A stretch of 64,000 nt of DNA from Bacteroidia bacterium (GCA_016742095.1 JACVCJ010000018.1:19675-83674); one strand, 5' to 3'; positions 38,661 through 47,824 are shown, counted from the stretch's first letter. Translations and numbers: made by a program. The notes: generated by a model from the letters alone, not told the origin.

Positions 38661-38933
38661 ATGGAAGCGGAAAACAACTTTACAGGCATGTGGGTTACCG
38701 CCAACGGCTATATACGCCAGGAACTCCTGCCCGACGGACGTTACGACGAAACCCGGGGTACGCGTAAAAGCGCCTATACCGGGCGTTACCGCGTCACAGG
38801 CAATTACATTATGTACTGGGACGATATGGGCTTTACAGCCGACGGCAGCTTCATCGACGGAGATACCCTGCATCACGGAGGCTATATATTTTACCGGGAA
38901 AATAAACCGGCAACAGCCACCACCATTCAATGA
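38661..38933 (+). CDS. Atu4866-like small protein
   Basis: 90 aa: FTGMWVTANGYIRQELLPDGRYDETRGTRKSAYTGRYRVTGNYIMYWDDMGFTADGSFIDGDTLHHGGYIFYR. Confidence 0.8.
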   Translation: MEAENNFTGMWVTANGYIRQELLPDGRYDETRGTRKSAYTGRYRVTGNYIMYWDDMGFTADGSFIDGDTLHHGGYIFYRENKPATATTIQ

Positions 38934-38952
38934 TCTGCAATATCTTTAACCT

Positions 38953-39852
38953 ATGGCAAAGACGGAAACACTCGAAGATTTCTACAGACAAAAGTTCAAC
39001 TGGCTCCCGGAGAACCTCCAGAAGGACATCGGGCATTTTAACGTATTCCGTACCGAAGATTGCAGCGGGCCCGGCAAAGCGCCGGTACGTTATAGCCGCC
39101 GTGACTATTACAAGATAGCCCTGATCCGCGGCCGCAACGCCTATCACTATGCCGACCGCAGTATCGAGGTGAACGGCAGCACGCTCCTGTTCTTCAGTCC
39201 GCTGGTGCCTTATACCTTTGAACGGCTCACAGACGACAACAGCGGCTTTTTTTGTATATTCAAGGATGCCTTTTTCGATGAGCGTCTGCGCGGCGGCATA
39301 CGCGATATGCCTATGTTTCAGCCGGGCAGCAAGCCGGGCTATGAACTCAATGCCGAACAGGAAAAGGTAATTTCAGGCATCTTTGAAAAAATGCTGGAGG
39401 AGATCGGTTCCGACTATACCTATAAGTACGATCTGATCCGCAATTACGTGACGGAAATGATCCATTACGCGCTCAAAATGCAGCCGGCGGAGACCCTGTA
39501 CCATCACGCGGACGCCAATTCGCGCATTACGGCCGTGTTCACCGAACTGCTGGAACGACAGTTCCCCATCGAATCGCCCGAACAGCGTTTTTCCCTGCGT
39601 TCGGCCCGTGATTTTGCCGAAGAACTTTCGGTACACGTGAACCACCTGAACCGGGCCATACGCCTCACTACGGGTAAGACCACCAGCGCCCATATCTTCG
39701 AACGCCTGGCCACAGAGGCCAAAGCCCTGCTGCGCCACACCAACTGGAACATTTCGGAGATCAGCTACTGCCTTGGTTTCGAAGATCCCGCGCATTTCAA
39801 CCATTTCTTCAAGAAGCAGACCAGTCTTACACCGTCTGCCTTCCGGGCCTGA
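38953..39852 (+). CDS. AraC family transcriptional regulator
   Basis: 299 aa; C-terminal HTH FAEELSVHVNHLNRAIRLTTGKTTSAHIFERLATEAKALLRHTNWNISEISYCLGFEDPAHFNHFFKKQTSLTPSAFR. Confidence 0.92.
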   Translation: MAKTETLEDFYRQKFNWLPENLQKDIGHFNVFRTEDCSGPGKAPVRYSRRDYYKIALIRGRNAYHYADRSIEVNGSTLLFFSPLVPYTFERLTDDNSGFFCIFKDAFFDERLRGGIRDMPMFQPGSKPGYELNAEQEKVISGIFEKMLEEIGSDYTYKYDLIRNYVTEMIHYALKMQPAETLYHHADANSRITAVFTELLERQFPIESPEQRFSLRSARDFAEELSVHVNHLNRAIRLTTGKTTSAHIFERLATEAKALLRHTNWNISEISYCLGFEDPAHFNHFFKKQTSLTPSAFRA

Positions 39853-39862
39853 TCCGACTGCT

Positions 39863-40189
39863 TTGATACAGATCACGTCCATAGAGAACCTCCTGGTCAT
39901 ATGTCATTTACCGGCATATAAGGGCAAGGGAGCGGCCTGCTACCTGCACAGCCGCTTTTTTCCGCCCGGACTCTGGCAGCGCCTGCGTGCCCTGCCTTTT
40001 TTCAGTACGGCAGACGGCGCTTCGTACATGCTGAACAGCAAAGAAGACCGGGAAGCCGGCCTTATCTTCGGCAAAATGCAGCAGGAAGCCGCTTCCGATT
40101 ACCTTTTCACGGCCGATCTGCAACGCACCTACCTCATCGAACTGGTACACCTGCTGCTGAAAGTACACCAGAAACAACAACCGGCCTGA
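39863..40189 (+). pseudogene. truncated AraC-type sensor-domain fragment, no HTH
   Basis: FFPPGLWQRLRALPFFSTADGASYMLNSKEDREAGLIFGKMQQEAASDYLFTADLQRTYLIELVHLLLKVHQ is colinear with FFDERLRGGIRDMPMFQPGSKPGYELNAEQEKVISGIFEKMLEEIGSDYTYKYDLIRNYVTEMIHYALKMQ of the upstream AraC protein. Confidence 0.55.
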
Positions 40190-40199
40190 TCCGCATTCA

Positions 40200-40263
40200 A
40201 AAAAACGTATATCCATAAAAGGCACAACCGATGTGCCGGTAATATCCATGCATATACGTTTTA
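40200..40263. repeat. nested inverted repeat
   Basis: Outer arms AAAACGTATAT (40202-40212) / ATATACGTTTT (40252-40262); inner GGCAC (40221-40225) / GTGCC (40233-40237). Confidence 0.75.
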
Positions 40264-40278
40264 CAACGGACGGAATTT

Positions 40279-40315
40279 TGTTTGAATAATACAATTTTTC
40301 GTTTGAATGCTGTAA
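40279..40315 (+). promoter_or_regulatory. AraC-type operator B (direct repeat, 21-bp period)
   Basis: tGTTTGAataataCAAtttttcGTTTGAatgctGTAA; followed 22 bp later by TACCTTTG (40338-40345). Confidence 0.65.
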
Positions 40316-40391
40316 GTCGCGGCCCGGAAAGCCGCTCTACCTTTGTCCCATTCCATTATGTATAAAAACGATCCTTTAAACACGACAGATC

Positions 40392-41234
40392 ATGAAGAAC
40401 AACGTATGGTTCGTAACGGGCGCCTCGAAAGGACTGGGGCTGTCCCTCGTAAAAAAACTCCTGGACGCGGGTTACCGGGTAGCAGCCACATCCCGCAATC
40501 CCGAACGTCTGCAACGGTCCGCCGGAGCAGGGCCTGAGCGCTTCCTGGCCCTGGACATGCGTCTTACCGATGAAAACAGCGTAGCCGCTGCCGTACAACG
40601 TACCGTGGAACATTTCGGACGTATCGACGTAGTGGTGAACAATGCCGGTTACGGTATGATCGGCGCCCTGGAAGAACTTTCGGACGAAGAGGCCCGCGCC
40701 AATTTTGACGTGAACGTCTTCGGCAGCCTGAACGTCATCCGCAAAACCCTGCCCTACCTGCGTGCACAAGGCTCCGGGCATATTTTCAACGTAGCTTCCA
40801 TCGGCGGATTCAGCGGCGCCTTTCCCGGATTCGGCATTTACTGTGCCACCAAATTTGCCATGCATGGTTTTTCTGAAGCCCTGTCCGAAGAAGTAAAACC
40901 TTTTGGTATACAGGTAACGGTGGTGTCGCCGGGCTATTTCCGAACTGATTTTCTCAGCAGCAATTCCCTGGCAGTACCACAGCAGGAAATGGATGTATAC
41001 AAAAACGTACGTGAAACCCAGACCGTACACCAGAACAGCTACAACGGTCAGCAGCCGGGCGACCCCGACAAGGCTTCCGACGTAATGATCCGGGTGTCTG
41101 AAAGCAGCGACGCTCCCCTGCATCTTTTCCTCGGACAGGATGCCTATACCATGGCCGGACTGAAGATAGAGGCGATAAAGAAAGACCTGCGTTCGGTACA
41201 GGACCTCGCTACGGCCACCGGCTTTGAAATGTAG
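40392..41234 (+). CDS. SDR family oxidoreductase
   Basis: 280 aa; FVTGASKGLGLSLVKKL, VVNNAGYG, IYCATKFAMHGFSEAL. Confidence 0.92.
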   Translation: MKNNVWFVTGASKGLGLSLVKKLLDAGYRVAATSRNPERLQRSAGAGPERFLALDMRLTDENSVAAAVQRTVEHFGRIDVVVNNAGYGMIGALEELSDEEARANFDVNVFGSLNVIRKTLPYLRAQGSGHIFNVASIGGFSGAFPGFGIYCATKFAMHGFSEALSEEVKPFGIQVTVVSPGYFRTDFLSSNSLAVPQQEMDVYKNVRETQTVHQNSYNGQQPGDPDKASDVMIRVSESSDAPLHLFLGQDAYTMAGLKIEAIKKDLRSVQDLATATGFEM

Positions 41235-41272
41235 AATATTTTTCGTATCTTAATGGTTTATAAGGTAGTCCT

Positions 41273-41836
41273 ATGGCAAAAAAGGTATATAAAAAAACGG
41301 ATTTCCCCGTGTGGGAGGTCCGGCGTTTCCTGGAACCGGGGCCTGTTGTCCTCGTAAGCTCGTCCTGGAAGGGAAAGTACAATATCATGAGCATGGGCTG
41401 GCATACGGTCCTTGAGTTTTCCCCTTCGCTCATCGGTTGTATGATCACCTCGGCCAATCACAGCTTCGGGATGATCGAAAAAAGCGGGGAATGCGTGATC
41501 AATATACCCACTACCGAACTCATGGACGAAGTGATCGGCATTGGCAACTGCAGCGGAAAAGACACGGATAAGTTCGAAACCTTCGGGCTCCGTCCGCAAA
41601 AGGCCTCTGTGGTAAGTGCCCCGCTCATTGCCGAATGTTATGCCTCGTTTGAATGCAAACTGGTGGAAAAGCGCCTGCTGAAGGCCTACAACTTCTTTAT
41701 TTTCGAAGTGGTAAAAGCCCATGCGGCCAAACGCCCGAAATATCCCGAAACGATGCATTACCGCGGGGACGGCGTGTTTATGATCTCCGGCAAAAATGTA
41801 TCGCGCCGCAGTAAATTCCGGCCGGAAAAGCTTTAA
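41273..41836 (+). CDS. flavin reductase family protein
   Basis: 187 aa; PVVLVSSSWKGKYNIMSMGWHTVLEFSPSLIGCMITSANHSFGMIEKSGECVINIP. Confidence 0.87.
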   Translation: MAKKVYKKTDFPVWEVRRFLEPGPVVLVSSSWKGKYNIMSMGWHTVLEFSPSLIGCMITSANHSFGMIEKSGECVINIPTTELMDEVIGIGNCSGKDTDKFETFGLRPQKASVVSAPLIAECYASFECKLVEKRLLKAYNFFIFEVVKAHAAKRPKYPETMHYRGDGVFMISGKNVSRRSKFRPEKL

Positions 41837-41855
41837 AAAACGTATATTCATAAAA

Positions 41856-41880
41856 AAGCCGGGATAGTTCGTCCCGGCTT
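41856..41880 (+). terminator. intrinsic terminator
   Basis: AAGCCGGGA-tagttcg-TCCCGGCTT followed by TT. Confidence 0.85.
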
Positions 41881-41973
41881 TTCGTTAAGTGCTTTTTCAA
41901 GAAACCTGATGAAAGCGCCGAAACGTATACGCAGTTTTTGCAGGTAGTGTGTTCCTTTCATCCGGTCTGTATT

Positions 41974-44025
41974 TTATTCTATGCCTCTCAGTTCTTCGGC
42001 GCGCTTCAGGATGCGGGGCAGCAGGGCTTCGTATTCCTGCAGGTCCGTACCGGCAAAAAGCTCTGCATCGGCCTGGTAATCGGAAATGAACAACTGCTCA
42101 CTGCGGGCGCCCGTAAGGGTATATACATAAAGTTCCAGCGCCTTGTCGCGCTCGCCCATCATGAAGTGTGCATGCGCCTTATTGAAGGGACAACTGTACT
42201 CATCACCTTCTTCCATACCCCGGCCGGAATAATAGGCGGCTTCTTCGGGGCGACCGAACTTAATGAGGTAATAGCCCAGGTTCACGTACGAAATTGTATA
42301 CGAAGGTGCGGTTTCGATCGCTTTTGCATAACAGGCCATACCTTCTTCGACCTCGTTGCGGCGGAAGTGCATTTTACCCAGCTCCGACCAGGCCGCGCCA
42401 AACTCCGGGTCCAGGTCACGTGCGTACGTAAAGCTCTCTTCGGCAGCCTCCATCTGGCCGGAATCGCGCTGCAGCACACCCTTGTTAAACCATATCTTGC
42501 TGTTTTCCGGGTACATTACCGTAAGCACTTCGTAGCACTTCAGGGCCATATCGTGTCGGCCTGCGCGTGTATATTCGGTACTGAGCCGGTCCCAGGCGGC
42601 TCCGTCCGCAGGGTTTTCATACAGCTCTCCGATCAGTTGGTTCAACGCATCTCTGCCTGGGAGGGTTTCGAGTACGCCAAGCTCTATAAGGGGCAGGGCC
42701 TCTTCGTTCCAGTCTTCGTCTTCCCCTTCTTCTCCGGCTGCGCTGCCGGTCTCCCAGATACGTATGCAGCCGCCATAGCCGGTATTACCGTCCACATGCT
42801 GTATGGCAAAATACATTCCGTCGGGCGACCAGAGCGCGGGGCCCATAAAACTGCCGTCGGGCGGGCCCGTGCGGAATACTTCGCGGCCGCTTTCCCATTC
42901 GTAAATGCGCAGGGGCCCGTTCATAACGCAAACCGCCAGCAGCTTTGCCTGCGGATGAAAGGCCAGATCGGAGACACGGCTTCCTTCGGGTAATGTGAGC
43001 GTTTGCAGCAGCGTTGCCGTAGCCGCTTCGTATATATATACGTTATTGAAATCGCCGCCTGTGGCGAAATAGGTTTCATCCGGTGTAAAAGCCAGGGCTG
43101 CGGCATAACCCGGCAGTTCCAGGCGTTGTGTTTCACGGCCATCCGCGTCGGTAAAGGACAGGGTCTCTTCATCACCGAACACTGCAAAATAACGGCCCAG
43201 CGGAGATACATAACGCGCCGCGGACAAGGGCTTTTCGGCACTTTGTGTGCCGTTTTCCGTATTCCACACGTGTTGTATCTCTCCGTCGTAGCAGATCCAG
43301 GCGATGCCTTTACGATCGTCCCGGTTCAGGAAAGAGAGCATGCTTCTGCCCGGACTGCGCCAGCGTTCTTCCCAGCTGCCGGTTTCCAGGGCCAGCAGTT
43401 CGTTTTCCTGACTCAGCAGGAACAGACGGCTTCCGTCGGCCGAAAACTGCATGGTACCCGGGGTCCCGGCTTCCTGCGGACCTTCGAAAGGCGCTAACTC
43501 CACAGGTTCTCCGCCGGGGAAAGGCAGCGCAGCGACAAAATTGCGGTCGATGCGCAGTGCACGGGTCTGGTAGGCCGTGGTGCCCCAGGACATGCCTTCG
43601 TACAGGTGCTCTATATACCGTTCATCGCTCACGTACACGTCAAATTCGGCCTGAACGAGTTTATCCTCGTCCTGCCAGCGGCCGTCGCGTTCGTAATAGA
43701 AATCGTTCATGCCCGCATACGTTCCCAGCGGAAAATTACGGGTCTGCAACAGCTCCACACCATCGATAAAACGCCAAGTATTGGCATCTACCCAGTTCTC
43801 GTCCAGGATATCGTCCACATCGATCGCATCGCCGATGGGCCCTCCCCTGCCAAAACGGGTATCGCCCTTATCCCACAGCACTCTCAGGAAAAAGCTGTGA
43901 TCTTCGGGGATGGGTTCATGACTTTCATACGCTGCATCGTAATACACAACAAATACTTTCAGACGCACGCGGCGCTCTTCGGGACTTGTTTCCAGTACCC
44001 GTATTCCATATAGATCCGTAGACAT
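41974..44025 (-). CDS. WD40-like/TPR repeat protein
   Basis: 683 aa; propeller-like repeats (GRYFAVFGDEETLSFTDADG, AALAFTPDETYFATGGDFNNVYIYEAATATLLQTLTLPEGSRVSDLAFHPQAKLLAV) then TPRs (EFGAAWSELGKMHFRRNEVEEGMACYAKAIETAP). Confidence 0.7.
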   Translation of the reverse strand: MSTDLYGIRVLETSPEERRVRLKVFVVYYDAAYESHEPIPEDHSFFLRVLWDKGDTRFGRGGPIGDAIDVDDILDENWVDANTWRFIDGVELLQTRNFPLGTYAGMNDFYYERDGRWQDEDKLVQAEFDVYVSDERYIEHLYEGMSWGTTAYQTRALRIDRNFVAALPFPGGEPVELAPFEGPQEAGTPGTMQFSADGSRLFLLSQENELLALETGSWEERWRSPGRSMLSFLNRDDRKGIAWICYDGEIQHVWNTENGTQSAEKPLSAARYVSPLGRYFAVFGDEETLSFTDADGRETQRLELPGYAAALAFTPDETYFATGGDFNNVYIYEAATATLLQTLTLPEGSRVSDLAFHPQAKLLAVCVMNGPLRIYEWESGREVFRTGPPDGSFMGPALWSPDGMYFAIQHVDGNTGYGGCIRIWETGSAAGEEGEDEDWNEEALPLIELGVLETLPGRDALNQLIGELYENPADGAAWDRLSTEYTRAGRHDMALKCYEVLTVMYPENSKIWFNKGVLQRDSGQMEAAEESFTYARDLDPEFGAAWSELGKMHFRRNEVEEGMACYAKAIETAPSYTISYVNLGYYLIKFGRPEEAAYYSGRGMEEGDEYSCPFNKAHAHFMMGERDKALELYVYTLTGARSEQLFISDYQADAELFAGTDLQEYEALLPRILKRAEELRGIE

Positions 44026-44051
44026 ATTTTTTAGGTTTCAGAAGGTTATTT

Positions 44052-44252
44052 TTATTTTCTGCTATAGATCTGGCTGCAAAAAAGATGCCATTTCTTCATA
44101 CAGCCATGGCTGGCGGCCAGCTGTAGCGGGTAAAACTGCCGGGTATCGGGGTTATCGGGACTGGCGCCGTGTTGCAACAACATGCGTGCCCTATCTTCCG
44201 GGCGGCCGTCCCCGGCAACCCTTACAATGGCCTGAGTGAGATCGAGTGACAT
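44052..44252 (-). CDS. short ankyrin-repeat protein, possibly truncated or frameshifted
   Basis: MSLDLTQAIVRVAGDGRPEDRARMLLQHGASPDNPDTRQFYPLQLAASHGC... Confidence 0.45.
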   Translation of the reverse strand: MSLDLTQAIVRVAGDGRPEDRARMLLQHGASPDNPDTRQFYPLQLAASHGCMKKWHLFCSQIYSRK

Positions 44253-44282
44253 GAGAAGGATATGATTTTGTGCGTTAAGGGA

Positions 44283-44834
44283 TCAGGAATTGTAATAACG
44301 GCTCATCCATGCGGCAAATTCCGCGGCGTATTTCTCCTGGGCATGGCGCACCACCTGGTCGGGCAACGCAGGATGTATACCCGCCAGCTGTTCCGATACC
44401 CAGTTGCGGAAAGCGGAACTGTGTACACTGGCGTCTTCAGGCTCTGTTTTGAAATACGTAACACCGTCCCAGTCTACCATGGGCTCTGTATCGAAAAGCA
44501 ATATCTCCAGCAATTCGGGCAGGTTACGGGCCACGATATGAAAACCGCCTTCGCTGCCGAATACGGCCACGGGTGTTTCCGTTTCACTCTTGTGCCAGAG
44601 CACATACATGGAGCCGGTGCCATCGGCCTGGGCAAATTCGGTGAGTTCATCCAGGAAGGTCTCATCTTCGCTGTAGGTACGCAGCAGGCCCTGTCCGGAA
44701 GCGGGCAGCAGTTCAAAACCCTGGGCGTAATAATCGCGGGACGGCAGGCCGTTCTCAAAAATCACCAGGTTCTGCAGGAGCTCAGGTACGGGTTTATGCC
44801 CGAAGTTACCGTTAAAATCGGCAGGATTGATCAT
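44283..44834 (-). CDS. hypothetical protein, possibly SMI1/KNR4 (SUKH)-like
   Basis: 183 aa; TPVAVFGSEGGFHIVARNLPELLEILLFDTEPMVDWDG; family call is weak. Confidence 0.45.
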   Translation of the reverse strand: MINPADFNGNFGHKPVPELLQNLVIFENGLPSRDYYAQGFELLPASGQGLLRTYSEDETFLDELTEFAQADGTGSMYVLWHKSETETPVAVFGSEGGFHIVARNLPELLEILLFDTEPMVDWDGVTYFKTEPEDASVHSSAFRNWVSEQLAGIHPALPDQVVRHAQEKYAAEFAAWMSRYYNS

Positions 44835-45040
44835 AAGTTGTTATCTGGTCAGTATGTGGTTTACGGACTAAATATACTAAAATATCCGGATGCGGACTCC
44901 CCTGTTTTCGTATATAAGTTACATGGTCTTCCCCTATTACGCTCGGTTCGTGTGAAAAAGGAATTGTACACATACAGGAGGCAAAGGCCGGAATACAGAA
45001 AAAAAAATCCCCCGGAATGCCGGGGGATAAGGATGTGTTA

Positions 45041-46087
45041 TTATTTGTTGTAATATGTGACCGGCGGCGGGTTCAGCGTAAGATTGCCCCGCTGGTGCCA
45101 GTACGGATAAATGGTAGGCGTTTCGCTGGCCTGGTCCAGGCGTTTTACCTGTTCTGCATCCAGGTTCCAGCCGGTGGCGCCGAGGTTCTGCTTCAGCTGT
45201 TCCTCATTGCGGGCCCCGATGATGATGCTGGATACCGTAGGACGCTGCAGCAGCCAGTTAAGGGCTACCTGGGCCACGGTCTTACCGGTTTCGGCAGCAA
45301 TTTCGTCGAGTACGTCCACGATATTGTACAATATTTCGTCGCTCACGGCCATCTGCGGAACGGGACTGCCTCCCTGTGCCACGCGGCTGTTTGCCGGCAT
45401 GGGTGTTTTGCGGCGGTATTTTCCGCCCAGGCGGCCTGCGGCGAGAGGCGACCAGATAATGGCTCCCAGGTTCTGGTCATTTCCCAGGGGCATCAGCTCC
45501 CATTCGTACTCACGGTTGGCCAGTGAATAATACACCTGGTGCGCCACGTAACGGTTCCAGCCGTACTTTTCGGATACGGATAAGGACTTCATCAGGTGCC
45601 AGCCCGAGAAATTGGAAGCGGCGATATACCGTACCTTACCGCTCTGTACCAGGTCATCGAGCGTGCGCAGGGTCTCTTCCACAGGCGTATTGCCATCGAA
45701 CCCGTGCATATGGTAAATATCGATGTAATCGGTCTTCAGGCGTTGCAGGCTGCCCTCGATCTGTTGCAGGATGCGGTAGCGCGAAGAACCCTGGCGGTTG
45801 GGCCCCTCCCCGAAAGGAAAAGTGGCCTTGGTGGAGAGAATAAGCTTATCCCGTTTGCCCTGTATGGCCTTACCCAGTATTTCTTCGGCAAGTCCGTCGG
45901 AATAAATATCGGCTGTATCGAAAAAGTTTACACCGGCGTCGATACAGAGGTCTGTCATACGTGTAGCTTCTTCCACCTGGGTACTGCCCCAGGCCTTAAA
46001 AAAATCGTTGCCTCCTCCGAACGTAGCGGTACCGAAACTCAGTACCGGCACGTACAGGCCGGAAGCGCCCAGTTGTCTGTATTCCAT
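45041..46087 (-). CDS. aldo/keto reductase
   Basis: 348 aa; MEYRQLGASGLYVPVLSFGTATFGGG, DAGVNFFDTADIYSDGLAEEILGKAI, YIDIYHMHGFD. Confidence 0.92.
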   Translation of the reverse strand: MEYRQLGASGLYVPVLSFGTATFGGGNDFFKAWGSTQVEEATRMTDLCIDAGVNFFDTADIYSDGLAEEILGKAIQGKRDKLILSTKATFPFGEGPNRQGSSRYRILQQIEGSLQRLKTDYIDIYHMHGFDGNTPVEETLRTLDDLVQSGKVRYIAASNFSGWHLMKSLSVSEKYGWNRYVAHQVYYSLANREYEWELMPLGNDQNLGAIIWSPLAAGRLGGKYRRKTPMPANSRVAQGGSPVPQMAVSDEILYNIVDVLDEIAAETGKTVAQVALNWLLQRPTVSSIIIGARNEEQLKQNLGATGWNLDAEQVKRLDQASETPTIYPYWHQRGNLTLNPPPVTYYNK

Positions 46088-46107
46088 ATCTCTTTATTTT
46101 AGTATAT

Positions 46108-46490
46108 TCATTGTTCATAGATCTCCAGCGGGAGTCCGTCGGGGTCGGCAAAAAAAGTAAAGCGTTTGCCCGTATGTTCATCGCTGCGCAGGGTTTCTGT
46201 TCCTATGCCCTTTTCGTTGAGTTCAGCCACCGTTTTTTCAATATCCGCAACGGCAAAGGCCAGGTGCGCAATCCGCAGGCTTCAGGATACGAAGGGCGCG
46301 GCGGCGGGTCGGGGAATGAAAAAAGTTCCAGCACGTACTCTTTGCCCAGGGCCAGGTCCAGCTTCCAGGAACGGCGTTCCGGACGGTATACTTCCCGGAT
46401 GATGCGCAGGCCCGGCAGCTCTGTGTAAAACGTTTTGGAACGTTCGTAATCCGAGCAGATCAGGGCTATGTGATGCAGACGCAGCTCCAT
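46108..46490 (-). pseudogene. VOC family (YaeR/glyoxalase I-like) protein, single-base frameshift
   Basis: MELRLHHIALICSDYERSKTFYTELPGLRIIREVYRPERRSWKLDLALGKEYVLELFSFPDPPPRPSYPEACGLR then, in another frame, HLAFAVADIEKTVAELNEKGIGTETLRSDEHTGKRFTFFADPDGLPLEIYEQ*. Confidence 0.8.
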
Positions 46491-46792
46491 CAGTTCTGTA
46501 CGATGGTAAATTCGGGCGCGTCGAGCCGGTGTACTTCCACCGGGGCCAGCAGCATAGGCCCGATGGTCTCCCGGAAAGCCGCCAGGTGGGCACTGCCGTT
46601 GTGGGTATCGAGCGCGTCTTCTTTCCAGCGTTCGTAAAAGAAAAAAAGGCCGTTATTGTCTTTGCCCCGGTGCAGGTCGTACTGCACGCAGCCGGGTTCC
46701 AGGCGGCTGGCCTGTACCAGTTTTTCGAATATGGGCATGGCTTCGTCCGCCTGTTCGGGCCGGACCTGTATTCTGGCTATGATCGTGATCAT
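46490..46792 (-). CDS. putative quinol monooxygenase (ABM domain)
   Basis: 100 aa: MITIIARIQVRPEQADEAMPIFEKLVQASRLEPGCVQYDLHRGKDNNGLFFFYERWKEDALDTHNGSAHL. Confidence 0.87.
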   Translation of the reverse strand: MITIIARIQVRPEQADEAMPIFEKLVQASRLEPGCVQYDLHRGKDNNGLFFFYERWKEDALDTHNGSAHLAAFRETIGPMLLAPVEVHRLDAPEFTIVQN

Positions 46793-46906
46793 CGTTCTAT
46801 CGCTTTAGCGGAGTATCGTGCAACGAACCCCATGTACGAAGATACAGCGAAAACGGCAGAAATCCTTGTATCTTTTAAGGCTATACTTGTACCTTTTTGT
46901 TACAGA

Positions 46907-47764
46907 TCAGAACTCGATCTCGGGACGGTTCTCCGGCGAAGGTTTGCGGTAACGGCCGAAGGGCAGCAGCAGCAGGCGGCCCAGGTTACTGTGTTCTGCC
47001 TTAGTGGGATAGGTATCCAGCCCGTAACGCAGGGTCTTAATGTCTTTTACTTCGGTAAAGGTGCGGAACATGCGGTCCCAGATGGAAAAGATATTGCCGT
47101 AATTGCTGTCGGTATACGGCAGTTTGTAGTGATGGTGCACCTTGTGCATATCGGGCGAAATGATAAACCAGCTGAGGGCCTTGTCCAGTGCCTTGGGCAG
47201 ACGGATATTGGCATGATTGAACTGCGAAAGGATGACGGAAAGCGACTGGTACATCATAACGATCCACATGGGTGCACCGAGTATGGCCACCCCGGCCATG
47301 GTAAAAATAACGCGTATCACCGATTCCAGCGGGTGGTGACGGTTGGCGGTGGTGGTATCTACCAGGGGATCGGAATGGTGAATGAGGTGAAAACGCCAGA
47401 GGAAGGTGATGCGGTGCTCCAGCATATGCGGCAGGTAGGCGCCGATGAGGTCGAGCCCCAGGAGGCCCGCCAGCATGAACAGCCACAGCGGCATATCCAC
47501 CAGGTGCAGCAGGCCCAGTTCATGCGCTACGGTATAATCGCTTATTTTCAGGATGAGTACGGCGAACAAAAAGTTCACCACCACCGTGGTAAGCGTAAAG
47601 AACAGGTTGATGCCCGTATGTTTTACCCGGTTCTTTTTGAAGCGGAACAGAGGTATAATGGTTTCCAGCAGAAAGAAAAAAGTAAGACCGCCTACCAGTA
47701 TGGCCGAACGGTGCGAGGACGGGATGTGCGTGAAATAGTCTACAATAGTTTCCATAGGTTTCAT
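46907..47764 (-). CDS. sterol desaturase/fatty acid hydroxylase family protein
   Basis: His clusters HMLEHRITFLWRFHLIHHSD, NRHHPLE, HKVHHHYKLPYTDSNYGNIFSIWDRMFRTF. Confidence 0.88.
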   Translation of the reverse strand: MKPMETIVDYFTHIPSSHRSAILVGGLTFFFLLETIIPLFRFKKNRVKHTGINLFFTLTTVVVNFLFAVLILKISDYTVAHELGLLHLVDMPLWLFMLAGLLGLDLIGAYLPHMLEHRITFLWRFHLIHHSDPLVDTTTANRHHPLESVIRVIFTMAGVAILGAPMWIVMMYQSLSVILSQFNHANIRLPKALDKALSWFIISPDMHKVHHHYKLPYTDSNYGNIFSIWDRMFRTFTEVKDIKTLRYGLDTYPTKAEHSNLGRLLLLPFGRYRKPSPENRPEIEF

Positions 47765-47824
47765 AAAGATACGGAACTTCTGAAAAAAATACCAGCAGAA
47801 AATAAGCACGCTGCAGAACATTTT

